Below, one piece after another: positions 20,316 through 32,005 of a stretch of 64,000 nt of DNA (positions are counted from its first letter, which is position 1; each line of letters opens with the position of its first letter). This DNA is from Atrina japonica (lineage: Eukaryota; Mollusca; Bivalvia; Pterioida; Pinnidae), in the NCBI GenBank assembly GCA_030159075.1, contig BROG01000507.1, forward strand, positions 372,001 through 436,000, in the 5' to 3' direction. The notes under the pieces are model-generated. The model worked only from the letters and a program-made list of their open reading frames with translations. It had not been told where the DNA came from and made no database searches. A program made the translations under genes and the position numbers.

Positions 20316-20580
20316 AGCGAGTGTGGGGGCCATCCAAAGTAGAGTGTTTAGAGCATCCTGCTTTAAACCATAAAGTCTCTCACTTCTGGTTAGCGCAAGT
20401 TTGAGCCCCGATGGAACCAAACTGATTTTTGTGAGAAAGTTTGTCAGTTTACCTGTGGAAGGTTGATGGTCTCTTGCCAGGTACAGTTGTAAATGGGTTC
20501 TCCTCTCCACCGTTAGAAATTAGGCACCACCATATAACTGAAAAATTGTTGGGTGTGGCATAAAATAGAAAATAAAAAAG
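20316..20580 (+). mobile_element. SINE-C, nearly full length
   Basis: The tRNA-like head (GTGTTTAGAGCATCCTGCTT, AAACCATAAAGTCTCTCAC, TCTGGTTAGCGCAAGTTTGA), middle GAGAAAGTTTGTCAGTTTAC, and tail ACTGAAAAATTGTTGGGTGT are all present. The head is diverged. Confidence 0.8.
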
Positions 20581-20749
20581 TCAAGTCAAATTACTCAGCG
20601 TTGCGTCACTTTGTCATCGATAACTGGTGAGTAATGGTAAAGCTTGTTGCAAATCCTTTAGTAAAGTAGAGCAATCAATTTGTTTAAACTACCCATTACC
20701 CAGCAAGGAAAGGATAATCTGGGTTAAGGATAATTTATCATTAAAGGTT

Positions 20750-20855
20750 CTTGTAGGTGATGTGCTACAAACTTAGACCAGTGCTATGGACTAATGACAA
20801 TGCAGTGAGGGTTCTTTTATGTGCCACGCAATCTGTGACACGGGACCACAATCAT
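20750..20855 (-). mobile_element. SINE-B 3' fragment
   Basis: The + strand reads CTATGGACTAATGACAATGC, AGTGAGGGTTCTTTTATGTG and GTGACACGGGACCA, the inverse of the SINE-B middle. Confidence 0.7.
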
Positions 20856-20994
20856 ACAAAGGATTTGATAAAATTAGGCAAATGGACAAAAAATTGACCA
20901 AAAACAAATGAATTTCAGCCGGGCATAAACATACCTTATTGATTTTAATTTGAATTTTGTTTATCACAACATTCAACAATTTCTTTAGTTACAT

Positions 20995-21122
20995 GTATAT
21001 GGCAGTTGCAAATTTTTGTGGCAAATCTTCTCATCAGCTGAAGTTCCAATGGGCTTCGAAACTTCGAATCTGCCCTAACCACAAGTGAGAGTTTGATGTT
21101 CTTACTACTCGGCCACAGAGTC
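20995..21122 (-). mobile_element. SINE-C 5' fragment, degraded
   Basis: GGCAAATCTTCTCATCAGCT, CCACAAGTGAGAGTTTGATG and TACTCGGCCACAGAGTCC match the reversed SINE-C head and middle. Confidence 0.6.
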
Positions 21123-22434
21123 CAATATACCTTATTAAGCACTGTCATGTAAATTTCAAAAGTACAATTAGAGAAGAAAAGGCTTAGTTTATGTTTAGAG
21201 ATTGAAGTGACATTGCCAAATTTGAATCTCAAGGTCACACAGTAAGGTTGTTGGTCCCATCATTCATCATGATGAAGAGGTTCCCTAATTCAATTATTTT
21301 TGGTAAAAGTCTCCCTATGATGTGGTTATTACAAACTTTTACTAATGGACGTTTCGCATTCTAAAGAATGAAACTGATCACATTATGTGCCTCCGGAAAG
21401 ACATTGATAAATATGAGTAAGTAATCATTGATGTTAATCGTTGTCAGTGAATGACCACAGATCACACTAACGACTCTGCAATGATTTATTGATTAAGTGC
21501 GTTTGTAATGGTTTTTTTTTTCATTGTGCCATCATCTAATTTTCCCGAAGTACAATTTTGTGTTTACCATTTTGTATAATTAAATAGCGTAAGCAAAAGT
21601 ACGCTGATTGATTGTGTATACCGAGATGATCGGGTCACGAGTTCATGAGACATCAAACACTTAGTCATTTCCTGTTTCAAAGAAGTGTTAGAGTACAAAT
21701 GACCCACAGGGAGAATCGAGCCTTGCATCTACATCTGAAAAATCTATAAGTAGTAAGGATTCTTTAGTCCAGACCACATATTAACACAGGAGTGATCCTT
21801 TAGGTTACTGTTGGACTGATATGACATATATACAAATTACATGACCTCCTTTTCATTCTTGATGATATTTTTCAAAATTACAGTAAAATGTAAGTAATAG
21901 AATTATATATATTCAATGGCTTTATAATTCTTATCATAATCGTATCGTTATGGTCATTCCTTTTAGCGTAACCTCTAAATGGGTTACGTTGATTTCTGTT
22001 GTGGCCTGAGAGTCTTTGTCAGAGTTAAAATTGAGAATACAAATTTAGAACTACTGTACAATAGTACGTCGACTAAAGATCAACCTCGCTTTGGCTTATT
22101 TGGCCAATTTACATAAGATGGCGGTGGACGGGGTAAACTTTTGATTATCATACGGATTATTTGACTACTCAGTTTTTGGTTATGACAGGCTGCATGGGAA
22201 AAAAACGTTTTAATCCTCACTGAATATTCTTATATATGGTGACAAGTAGAACCACTACTCTTTCCACTGTCATTTCAATGTCATTATGCTTTACTAAAAA
22301 AAAAATTTAAACTTGTCCAGGTCAAGAAAAGGTTCAAGAGGCACCACGGGTTATATGGATTTTACCTAAACAGCTCATATCTTAGACTGTAAATAGTCAG
22401 TCTCTTTGAGATCTCTTGATAGATATAACAGTCA
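21123..22434. other. 1.3 kb of mostly unique intron sequence
   Basis: No coding exon, array or element was recognised. Confidence 0.5.
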
Positions 22435-22514
22435 ATAAGTCCAGTCAGGTTTCCTTAAGGGACCACCATAAATCTGACCACTTTGAGTCAAGTAGTTAGG
22501 TGGTCATAATAACA
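22435..22514. mobile_element. CAGTGGAACC-type MITE, right end
   Basis: GACCACTTTGAGTCAAGTAG and TTAGGTGGTCATAATAACAA match the right end of 34241-34422. It stops at AAGTTCCAC exactly where the 38-bp array begins. Confidence 0.75.
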
Positions 22515-24545
22515 AAGTTCCACACAATGTAATGGCAGATGGAGTACTATCTCATAAGACCACAGTGTAATGGCAGATGGAGTACTATCTCATAAGACCA
22601 CAATGTAATGGCAGATGGAGTACTATCTCATAAGACCCCAATGTAATGGCAGATGGAGTACTATCTCATAAGACCACAGTGTAATGGCAGATGGAGTACT
22701 ATCTCATAAGACCACAGTGTAATGGCAGATGGAGTACTATCTCATAAGACCACAGTGTAATGGCAGATGGAGTACTATCTCATAAGACCACAATGTAATG
22801 GCAGATGGAGTACTATCTCATAAGACCCAAATGTAATGGCAGATGGAGTATTATCTCATAAGACCACAGTGTAATGGCAGATGGAGTACTATCTCATAAG
22901 ACCACAGTGTAATGGCAGATGGAGTACTATCTCATAAGACCACAATGTAATGGCAGATGGAGTACTATCTCATAAGACCCAAATGTAATGGCAGATGGAG
23001 TACTATCTCATAAGACCACAGTGTAATGGCAGACGGAGTACTATCTCATAAGACCACAGTGTAATGGCAGACGGAGTACTATCTCATAAGACCACAATGT
23101 AATGGCAGATGGAATACTATCTCATAAGACCACAGTGTAATGGCAGATGGAGTACTATCTCATAAGACCACAATGTAATGGCAGATGGAGTACTATCTCA
23201 TAAGACCACAGTGTAATGGCAGATGGAGTACTATCTCATAAGACCAAAGTGTAATGGCAGATGGAGTACTATTTCATAAGACCAAAGTGTAATGGCAGAT
23301 GGAGTACTATTTCATAAGACCACAGTGTAATGACAGATGGAGTACTATCTCATAAGACCACAGTGTAATGGCAGATGGAGTACTATCTCATAAGACCAAA
23401 GTGTAATGGCAGATGGAGTACTATTTCATAAGACCAAAGTGTAATGGCAGATGGAGTACTATTTCATAAGACCACAGTGTAATGGCAGATGGAGTACTAT
23501 CTCATAAGACCACAGTGTAATGGCAGATGGAGTACTATCTCATAAGACCACAGTGTAATGGCAGATGGAGTACTATTTCATAAGACCACAATGTAATGGC
23601 AGATGGAGTACTATCTCATAAGACCACAATGTAATGGCAGATGAGTACTATCTCATAAGACCACAGTGTAATGGCAGATGGAGTACTATCTCATAAGACC
23701 ACAGTGTAATGGCAGATGGAGTACTATTTCATAAGACCACAATGTAATGGCAGATGGAGTACTATCTCATAAGACCACAATGTAATGGCAGATGAGTACT
23801 ATCTCATAAGACCACAGTGTAATGGCAGATGGAGTACCATCTCATAAGACCACAGTGTAATGGCAGATGGAGTACCATCTCATAAGACCACAGTGTAATG
23901 GCAGATGGAGTACCATCTCATAAGACCACAGTGTAATGGCAGATGGAGTACTATCTCATAATACAACAGTGTAATGGCAGATGGAGTACTATCTCATAAG
24001 ACCACAGTGTAATGGCAGATGGAGTACTATCTCATAAGACCAAAGTGTAATGGCAGATGGAGTACTATTTCATAAGACCAAAGTGTAATGGCAGATGGAG
24101 TACTATTTCATAAGACCACAGTGTAATGGCAGATGGAGTACTATCTCATAAGACCACAGTGTAATGGCAGATGGAGTACTATCTCATAAGACCACAATGT
24201 AATGGCAAATGAGTACTATCTCATAAGACCACAGTGTAATGGCAGATGGAGTACTATCTCATAAGACCAAAGTGTAATGGCAGATGGAGTACTATTTCAT
24301 AAGACCACAATGTAATGGCAGATGGAGTACTATCTCATAAGACCACAATGTAATGGCAGATGAGTACTATCTCATAAGACCACAGTGTAATGGCAGATGG
24401 AGTACCATCTCATAAGACCACAGTGTAATGGCAGATGGAGTACCATCTCATAAGACCACAGTGTAATGGCAGATGGAGTACCATCTCATAAGACCACAGT
24501 GTAATGGCAGATGGAGTACTATCTCATAATACAACAGTGTAATGA
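22515..24545. repeat. Minisatellite, 38-bp unit, about 53 copies, with higher-order structure
   Basis: The unit is CAGTGTAATGGCAGATGGAG followed by TACTATCTCATAAGACCA. Variants (CAGTG/CAATG, CTATCTC/CTATTTC/CCATCTC, and 1-bp deleted CAGATGAGTAC) occur in ordered blocks. A diagnostic run ending CTCATAATACAACAGTG appears near 23961 and again near 24529, 568 bp apart, which is about 15 units. It starts at the terminus of a MITE. Confidence 0.98.
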
Positions 24546-25025
24546 CTGACAAACTCGGCCATTTTTTATATTCCAATCAGGGAATATCTAATATCACAAA
24601 CAGCCATATGATCATACACTTTTATGTGCTTGGTATCTATTGCCTAATGATGTTGTTTTGACAACAATAAAAAGGTTTACTTCATTTTTATGGTGGATCT
24701 GGGAATCCTATCACCATATCATAATAAAAACTTTACGTAAAAAAGAGTGTAAAAAGGTCACAACATTTTGAGGATTACAATAGTTATTGTGAAATACTTA
24801 ATTATTCAGAAAATTCACATCAAATATCGATTGTCCTTAATATAACAGTGATGACAACTCTCAGTGTGATTGTGTACGAAGGGAGAAGTCTGTAATTTGT
24901 TCTTCTCATTTTGTCATTATTCAATGTATCAAAACGACCCTTTCAACCCTAGATACCTAAATGGTATGCTCTTTTTAATTGTCTTAGACCAGTCTATTAT
25001 GACCTTTAATGTAGAAAGGGTTATT
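24546..25025. other. Non-coding gap, nothing recognised
   Basis: AT-rich sequence. The open frames overlapping 24870-25148 run into SINE-B sequence and are not supported as genes. Confidence 0.45.
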
Positions 25026-25355
25026 ATCAATATTGGATATGACACGGTCACAGGGTCATTTGTCTCACAGCAGGAGGTTTCAGGTTCACTTCCTGGAACC
25101 AGGTCACACCCCAAACCTCTGTCAAAAAGGTATAGTGACTGTTCCTGATTGTGGAGTGTTCGGCATAAAGAGTTAAAGTCAGGTTTCTATTTGGATACCT
25201 CAAAATGAAGCTTGGAGTCGGCGTTGCATATTAAAAGAACCCTCACTGCATTGGAATTCATCTGTAGCATGGGTCAATGTTTGTGACCCGTCACCTTTAG
25301 CTCTTGACATTTTCCCGATAAGTGAAAAGTTCTTGGCAGGCACAATAATAAACCA
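25026..25355 (+). mobile_element. SINE-B, nearly full length, degraded
   Basis: It carries a tRNA-like head (TTTCAGGTTCACTTCCTGG as a B-box relict), GACTGTTCCTGATTGTGGAG, GAACCCTCACTGCATTGG, and the tail CACCTTTAGCTCTTGACATT. It compares with the cleaner copy at 34860-35159. Confidence 0.7.
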
Positions 25356-25446
25356 ATAGTTGTAAAATAAGAACTCCGGCAGATCGTTTATAAAATTCTG
25401 TGTCACAATTGTGTATATGTTATGACAATGTAGTGTCACCATATGA

Positions 25447-25798
25447 TTAAAGTGGCATTAGCTGTGGGTTGATATTACTACTTAGATTGACATATAATAA
25501 CAAAAAAAAAAAAAGATATATACACAGGCATAACAATTCTTAAATTCATGTACATTTTGTGAAAATTTCTTGAGAAAACCAGGTTTGACACTTGTTCACC
25601 TGCAGTTGATTAACTCAACCTTTTTGCATATGAATACCACACAGGACCAGACCATAATTTCACAAAATATACAGGAATATTAGATTGTTATGCCTGTGCC
25701 TCGCTCTTATTTGTTATTGTACATCAAGTACAAGTAGTAACAGTAGAAAAAAATCAAAATTTATTTTTTGGGTGCAAACACAGCTAATGCCCCTTTAA
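25447..25798 (+). mobile_element. 350-bp TTAA element (GGGCATTAGC family), copy 2
   Basis: It begins TTAAAGTGGCATTAGCTGTG and ends CACAGCTAATGCCCCTTTAA, nearly perfect 20-bp inverted ends with TTAA outermost. This is the best-bounded copy (352 bp). Inside it shares CTTATTTGTTATTGTACATC with the others. It has no reading frame. Confidence 0.92.
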
Positions 25799-27125
25799 TT
25801 CTTTTGACTATAACGTTTTACTATTTTCTAAATGTCTAACTTGGTTTCTGATTTTTATGGTCAAAAGGTCACTAAACTGTATTCTGCCAGTGTTTACCTT
25901 TATTGATACAATAGAATGTTTCTTGTATTCTCTATTCATTTACCTGTTCCTTTTCAATTAAGATGATAAGATTATACCTGTAGACCTCCTAAAACGCTCC
26001 TGCATGGATCGTCCACTCAAGGGAACAGGCAAAAGTAGTCATCATAGACAGGTGACTTTTTTGTGTAAAGACTGGTTTATTCATTATGATTTAAGAAAAT
26101 TATGTTTGAATGGCCTTTATCGTGTTTATAGGCAGGTGCCCTTTATACAGATCCTGGTGGCCTTTGATACAAATTTGAGTGCACGATGTAAAATTCAGTT
26201 GATTTGGACAATATCTCCAATTTATAGTGTCTAGTGTCTATACATCTTCATAGAAAATACAAAGCAGGAAGACTAGTGTGTTCAGTAAATTTATGTATAA
26301 ATATCCAATATCCAGTTAAAGGTCATCTTCACAGTCATAGTGTCTGCTTTATGTCCTTTCATTCTATCTTTGCAAGTCAAATATCCTCCGTGATCCCTTT
26401 CAATTTGTCTGGATGTATATTTCTCATGGATAACAGTGTTATTGATTTCAAGTAGTGTTTTTGTGGTCCTTCAAACTCGCCTAGCTAGTTTTTTGTATTC
26501 GTCTCACAGGTTCAAGGAACGGTGCAATATTGCTTCATTTATCTGGCCATAGTTACTTTTGTCAACTCTCGAGACACATTGATCCCGGTCCAGTAAATAT
26601 TGGATGATATCTGAAAGAGACAGATAAATGATCAAGCTCCTTATTTCTTCTTCTCGTTCTTTTTAGAATTCTAATCTGAAAGAAGCATCGTCCGGCGACT
26701 AATAACGCGCCAAGATCAATGGAAAAATATCATCACATTGTAGATTTTGTGTGATTTATAATGGATTACTTTTTACTGATGAACGCTCGTTGTGGCGATT
26801 TGAACTATAGAAACACAAATGAATCTGTCGTAAATGATAATGCCGTAACGCCAGAATAAAAGTGCAATAGAACCACCCAATCAGCCAATAAAATTTAAGG
26901 TTTCAAGAAAGGCGGTCTCCCAAAAGAATTTTTATTTTGTGAACGAACAAATATATTTAATTTTTAGTTCAGCCTGGCTAGAGTTTCTTTATGCAAATTC
27001 AAGAAGATCAGATGATCATTGTTACTTATTTTAAGGATATTAGTTTATGTACACGGGATCAGTTTTTAGTATTGGTGTAGAAAACTTGATCAATTATATA
27101 CTCTGGAAGAAAACCTGATTTGCTT
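25799..27125. other. 1.3 kb of mostly unique intron sequence
   Basis: Two adjacent short open frames (26004-26455) lack recognisable domains. Short related phrases CATAGACAGGTGACTTTTT and TATAGGCAGGTGCCCTTTAT occur about 90 bp apart. Nothing else is recognised. Confidence 0.45.
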
Positions 27126-27127
27126 TT

Positions 27128-27215
27128 AGGAAGTGAATTGGCAAACATTGTCCAAAATAAACTTAGGTTCCAGTATGGGGACTCAAATCCCTGCTGACTA
27201 AAGATGAGAGGCAAG
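27128..27215 (-). mobile_element. SINE-C fragment
   Basis: AGTGAATTGGCAAACATTGT, ACTTAGGTTCCAGTATGGGG and CTGACTAAAGATGAGAGGC match the reversed SINE-C. Confidence 0.6.
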
Positions 27216-28119
27216 TACACGGATCAAAGGGAGATAACCAATCAGCGACAAAGGCCTCCAGATCAACTGTAAGATACTTTGTTGTATGTCCACCAATATT
27301 TCGAGTTTGATACTGTTGATTTCACAGAGTGTAATATGACTTTCTGGATCACCACACCGAGGTTTTCTGAATCCATATCTCCACTCTCTGAAACTGATGA
27401 CGAATTACAAAGTACACAATTTTTTTTCTTGCGCTAACTACTCTAACTGTAAAAAGTTCCTAAAAAATGTTTTTGTCCAATAAGTAAAAGGAGTATAATG
27501 AATTCCATGTTAGGGAAAGCATAGCAGACAGTTGAAGAAACTACTCTGCATTAGCATATTTCCATAGCACTGGTGAAAAGTTTTGGACACCTAATGGTTG
27601 GAACATATCCCTTTAACTGAAACAAATTTGGATGTAAAAAAAAAGCAATCAAATGAAACCACAAACTTTAAACAAAATCAACATTTATCAAAGTCTATCT
27701 GTACTTTTAATTATGAAAGTAATTGTTTATCTATCACAAACACTGTAAACAAAGCCATACAGCGTGTGTGTCTAATTGTACAGTTTCCTAGAATTGCTCT
27801 GCATTAACCACTATACTTATAAAATTTCAATAACAGCTGAAATTTTACCTTAAAAGAGAATTTTTAACATTTACAGAATTCAAATCACAATTGGCATGGG
27901 ATCTGAATACATGTATGAATTTTAATCGAGACAGCAGCGATTCCAAACGTGTTCTGCTCAGTGTTAATGGCATTGATTTCTTAATGGCTAAGTATTTCAG
28001 TCCAAGCCTTTGATGCTGCTGATGTGTCTGTGTTGTCACATAAGCTTGTTGACAGTAAAGGGGTAGTAGTGTTATGACATAGAGCAGTTGTCACGACAAC
28101 ACGGCACAAAGTTATATGG
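27216..28119. other. Non-coding gap, nothing recognised
   Basis: AT-rich sequence. Short open frames here have no recognisable product. Confidence 0.45.
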
Positions 28120-28205
28120 TTTTTCCGTGGCAGAGAGGTAAGAGTATCCTACCTTAAACCATAAGCCTCTCACTTCTTGCCAGCACAGTTTTGAGCCCCA
28201 GGCAC
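28120..28205 (+). mobile_element. SINE-C 5' fragment
   Basis: CCGTGGCAGAGAGGTAAGAG, TAAACCATAAGCCTCTCAC and GCACAGTTTTGAGCCCC are the tRNA-like head. Confidence 0.7.
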
Positions 28206-28660
28206 CGGAGCCAAAGAGTCATAATGACTTATTGGGATCGTGTTTTGTCTGTCGCCATATGTTGTTAATTATTAGCTGAACACTTGGCAAAGGACCAATC
28301 ACCATCTTTTATGGTCACCTAAGCGATGGCCTCTATTGGTGATCTATCAGGATCATCTTTTGTCTGATGTCTTTCATTGTTAACTTTTAGCCAATCACTT
28401 GGCAAAGGACTATTTACTTCCTTTTATGGACACCTGAACCAAAGACTCATGGTGACTTTTTGCGATTTTCTTTTGTCTGACATCTTGCATTTTAACTTTT
28501 AACCAAGAGCTTGGCAAAGGACCAATCACTATCTTTTATGGTCACCTGAGCCATAGGCTGATGGTGACCTATTGCGATCGTTTTTTGTATGACATCATGC
28601 ATTGTTAATTTTTAGCCAAAGTATTGTTATAGGAACAATTGCTACCTTTTTATAGTCCTA
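28206..28660 (+). repeat. Tandem repeat, about 115-bp unit, 4 copies
   Basis: CACTTGGCAAAGGACCAATC recurs at 28281, 28397 and 28510 and in degraded form near 28623. Each unit also has TATGGTCACCTGAGCCATAG and TTTTGTCTGACATC. The text resembles the 5' part of family D (GGTCACCTGAGCCAAAAGCT at 51680), so it is probably an amplified element segment. Confidence 0.85.
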
Positions 28661-28726
28661 GATATGAGACTGTATCAAGAATCAAGCTGTGAGACCTTCT
28701 GATTGTAAATTGAACACTCAACCAAT

Positions 28727-28992
28727 AGAACCAAAGAACCTGTGACGCAAATGGTTCCTTCTAATTTCACCTGTGTACAAGCACTTCCAAGTGGTATCAA
28801 GAAGTTTCGTGCTCAAAACATTTCTACCCATGACAACTAGTACACAATTAAAGACTAATTGTTCCCTGTGTACGATTTAAATTTCATTGGGTATGATTTG
28901 TGTTGAGTACGAAATTAACTTCTTGTTAACACTCGGAAGTGTTAAGTGAGCAGGTGAGATTAGTAGAAACGCAATTATGGTGAAAGGGTCTA
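28727..28992. mobile_element. Long-TIR element, GTTCCTACTAATCTCACCTG ends, copy 1
   Basis: The left end has GGTTCCTTCTAATTTCACCT and the right end CAGGTGAGATTAGTAGAAAC, inverted copies. Inner arms AAGAAGTTTCGTGCTCAAAA and GTACGAAATTAACTTCTTG also pair. The same layout occurs at 37145-37367. Confidence 0.85.
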
Positions 28993-29466
28993 TGGTCCAC
29001 AGTGCGTGGTTGGAAGATTGCTAAAGATAACTAATCGAATATTGAGCTTCAAGACACATATCCTCCTCACGTTGACTGTATTTGATACTGTGGTTGATAT
29101 TGATGAAGGCTAAAGTCTGAACATCAACTGACTAAAAGAGAAATTTTCAATTATTGTCAATTTATAAATCTCAAAAAGAACATTGAAAACATTTTTTATT
29201 CATGAGTGTTTATTTCATTGATTCTGTTGTAAATGAACTTGGAACTGATACTACGTAGTGGTCTTTTATTAAGAAGTTATTTATTTATTGCTAGTTTTTG
29301 TAACAGCAAATGAAATCACTTGCAAATTAATTTACATAAAAACAGGAAAAACTATTTTCAGTAAGTACATTAACGTTATAGAGGTGATATTTATTGTAGC
29401 CAAAAATGAGATGAATGGTTTGTAACTTGTAATTTTGTTTTAATCTGGTAACAGCAATTTATTCTA
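28993..29466. other. Non-coding gap, nothing recognised
   Basis: AT-rich unique-looking sequence. Confidence 0.45.
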
Positions 29467-29480
29467 TAGAAATCAATTAT

Positions 29481-29996
29481 TTGGAATTTTAAATAGTGTT
29501 TTATGCCACACTCAACAATCTTTCATTTATTTGGTGGTGGCCATTCTTTAATGATGGCGGGGCCTCCGTGGCCAAGTGGTTAGAGCATTGAGCTTTAAAT
29601 CACAAGGCCTCTCACCTCTGGTTCGAATCCCGCTGGGGTCATTTCGAATTAAGTGGGAAAGTTTGCCAGTTTTCTTGCGGAAGGTCGGTGGTCTTTACCC
29701 GGATAACCGGGGTTTCTCCTCCACCAATAAAAACTGGACGCCATCATATGACTGAAAGATTGTTGAGTATGGCGTAAAACAAAAAATCAAATCAAATCAA
29801 AAATCTTTAATGATGGAGGGGAGAACCCAGTTACAATGTACCCGGGAAGACACCATAGGCCTTCCACAAGTCAACTGGCTAACTTTCTCACAAAAATCAG
29901 CTTAGGTTGCAGCAGGGCTCGGGCCTGCGCTGACCAAAAGTAAGGCTCTTCATGGTTCAAAGCATGTTGCTCTGACCCCTTGGCCACAGAGGTCCC
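29481..29996 (-). mobile_element. SINE-C, older copy split by a younger SINE-C
   Basis: The minus-strand SINE-C tail is at 29481-29557 (GTTTTATGCCACACTCAACA) and its body and head at 29817-29996 (ending TGGCCACAGAGGTCCC). Outside it are TAGAAATCAATTAT (29467-29480) and TAGAAACCAATTAT (29997-30010), a 14-bp target duplication with one mismatch. Confidence 0.9.
29558..29803 (+). mobile_element. SINE-C, full-length 246-bp copy
   Basis: The tRNA-like head has an A box at GTGGCCAAGTGGTTAGAGC and a B box at TGGTTCGAATCCC, followed by a body with AAGTTTGCCAGTTTTCTTGC and CTCCTCCACCAATAAAAACT, and an A-rich tail of AAATCAAATCAAA. It is flanked by a perfect 13-bp duplication TCTTTAATGATGG (29545-29557 and 29804-29816). 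It is inserted in the opposite orientation inside an older SINE-C. It is likely transcribed by RNA polymerase III, as is usual for tRNA-derived SINEs. Confidence 0.95.
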
Positions 29997-30044
29997 TAGA
30001 AACCAATTATACTTTCACATTAATTAATTCTACTGCCAGTGACT

Positions 30045-31405
30045 TGGTGATACAACTTGAGTGGTACAGCCTGCCCCAGTATATTGTTACAAGTTGTTTT
30101 AGGTTTAAGACTGCTCGATGGTCTAGTGGTACAGCCTGCCTAGTATATTGTTACAAGCTGTTATATACTTAAGACTGCTTGATGGTCTAGTGGTACAGTC
30201 TGTCCCAGTATGTATCGTTACAAGTTATTATAGATTGAAGACTGCTTGATGGTCCAGTGGTACAGCCTGCCGCCCCAGAATATATTGTTACAAGTTATTA
30301 TAGATTGAAGACTGCTTGATGGTCTAGTGGTACAGACTGCCCTAGTATATCGTTACAAGTTGTTATAGATTTAAGACTGTTCAGTGGTCTAGTGGTACAG
30401 CCTGCACCAGTATATTGTTACAAATTGTTATAGATTTACAACTGTTTGATGGTCCTGTGGTACAGCCTATATATCGTATACAGTATATCGTTACAAGTTG
30501 TTATAGATTTAAGACCATTCAATGGTCTAGTGGTATATCCTGCCCAAGTATATCGTTACAAGTTGTTTTAGATTTAAGACTGTTTGGTGGTCTAGTGATA
30601 CAGCTTGCCCAAGTATATCATTACAAGTTGTCATAGATTTACGACTGCTTGATGGTCTAGTGGTACAGACTGACCCAGTATATTGTAACGAGTTGTAGAT
30701 TTAAGACTGCTTGATGGTCTAGCGGTACAGCCTGCCCCAGAATGTATCGTTACAAGTTATTATAGATTTACTACTTGTTGATGGTCTAGTGGTACAGCCT
30801 GCCCCAGAATTTATTGTCACAAGTTATTGTAGATTTTAGACTGTTTGATGGTCTAGTGGTACAGCCTGCCCCAGAATATATAGTTACAAGTTATTGTAGA
30901 TTTAAGACTGTTTGATGGTCTAGTGGTTCAGTCTGCCCCAGAATATATAGTTACAAGTTATTGTAGATTTAAGACTGTTTGATGGTCTAGTGGTTCAGCC
31001 TGCCCCAGAATATATAGTTACAAGTTATTGTAGATTTAAGACTGTTTGATGGTCCAGTGGTACAGCCTGCCCAAGTATATCGTTACAAGTTATTGTAGAT
31101 TTAAGACTGTTTGATGGTCTAGTGGTACAGCCTGCCCCAGGTATATTGTTACAAGTTATTGTAGATTTAAGACTGTTTGATGGTCTAGTGGTACAGCCTG
31201 CCCCAAGTATATCGTTACAAGTTATTGTAGATTTAAGACTGTTTGATGGTCTAGTGGTACAGCCTGCCCCAGAATATATCGTTACAAGTTATTATAGATT
31301 TAAGACTGTTTGATGGTCCAGTGGTACAGCCTGCCCCAGAATATATAGTTACAAGTTATTGTAGATTTAAGACTGTTTGATGGTCTAGTGGTACAGACTG
31401 TGGTA
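30045..31405. repeat. Minisatellite, 67-bp unit, about 20 copies, with a tRNA A-box-like motif
   Basis: The unit is GTTACAAGTTATTGTAGATT, TAAGACTGTTTGATGGTCTA, GTGGTACAGCCTGCC. Adjacent TAGTTACAAG motifs at 30881 and 30948 give the 67-bp period. GATGGTCTAGTGGTTCAG resembles the A-box region of tRNAs and of the SINE head at 18540. The left third is more divergent and the right third nearly uniform. Confidence 0.95.
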
Positions 31406-31528
31406 GTGGTAGTGACTGTTCCTTTTCTAATCTATAGTTTTACAGCTTTGTGTATTACATGTTGTTGCTTTTTATTCAGTGCGTCAGCTTTTGATTTATC
31501 ACACATTGGTATAGGAGAATATGTCTTC

Positions 31529-31918
31529 ACAGGGCATTAGCTTTTTTTCAAAAAAATATTATTTCCTTTTTTACTACTTAAATTGATATACAGTAACAAA
31601 AAAGAGATATATATACAGACATAAAAATTCTTATATTCCTGTATATTTTGTGAAATTTGTTCAAGAAACCAAATTTGGCAATTATTTGTTCAGAAATGAC
31701 TAACATGATTAAGTCAACTTTACTACTGGTATTTGTATAAATTCATACCACACTGGATCTGTTGTTATTTTCACAATATACTGTATATTGCAGTATAAAG
31801 TTTGGCTGTTTTTTGGCTTTTATAATTGTGTATAGCTGTAATTTATTATTGTACATCAAGTACAAGTAGTAAAAGTAAAAAAAAAAAATTGAAATAATTT
31901 TTTGATAAACACAGTTAA
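31529..31918 (+). mobile_element. 350-bp TTAA element (GGGCATTAGC family), copy 3
   Basis: It begins CAGGGCATTAGC and ends GATAAACACAGTTAAT, with the internal TTATTGTACATCAAGTACAA. The final TTAA at 31915-31918 is also the first TTAA of the next 90-bp MITE, so the two elements abut through one shared TTAA. Confidence 0.85.
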
Positions 31919-32005
31919 TCCATCAACTACTGAAAAATAATGCACTCTTCTGTAAATCAATGATTTAGACTAGTCTAAATGTGTCTTTAGGGTTGAATGA
32001 GTTAT
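31915..32005 (-). mobile_element. TTAA-MITE (90-bp family)
   Basis: The core AGACTAGTCTAAATGTGTCT and the ends TTAATCCATCAACTACTGAA and GGTTGAATGAGTTATT identify it. Confidence 0.8.

Noticed and set aside
22515..24545. Resemblance to a CRISPR array (regular short repeats)
   Set aside because: Units are directly joined without unique spacers, and the window is clearly eukaryotic.
26004..26455. Two adjacent open frames
   Set aside because: No domain or repeat in protein composition was recognised; chance frames in intron DNA are more likely.
29558..29640. Possible tRNA gene
   Set aside because: A and B boxes are present, but the acceptor ends do not pair well and the sequence continues into a SINE body with target duplications.
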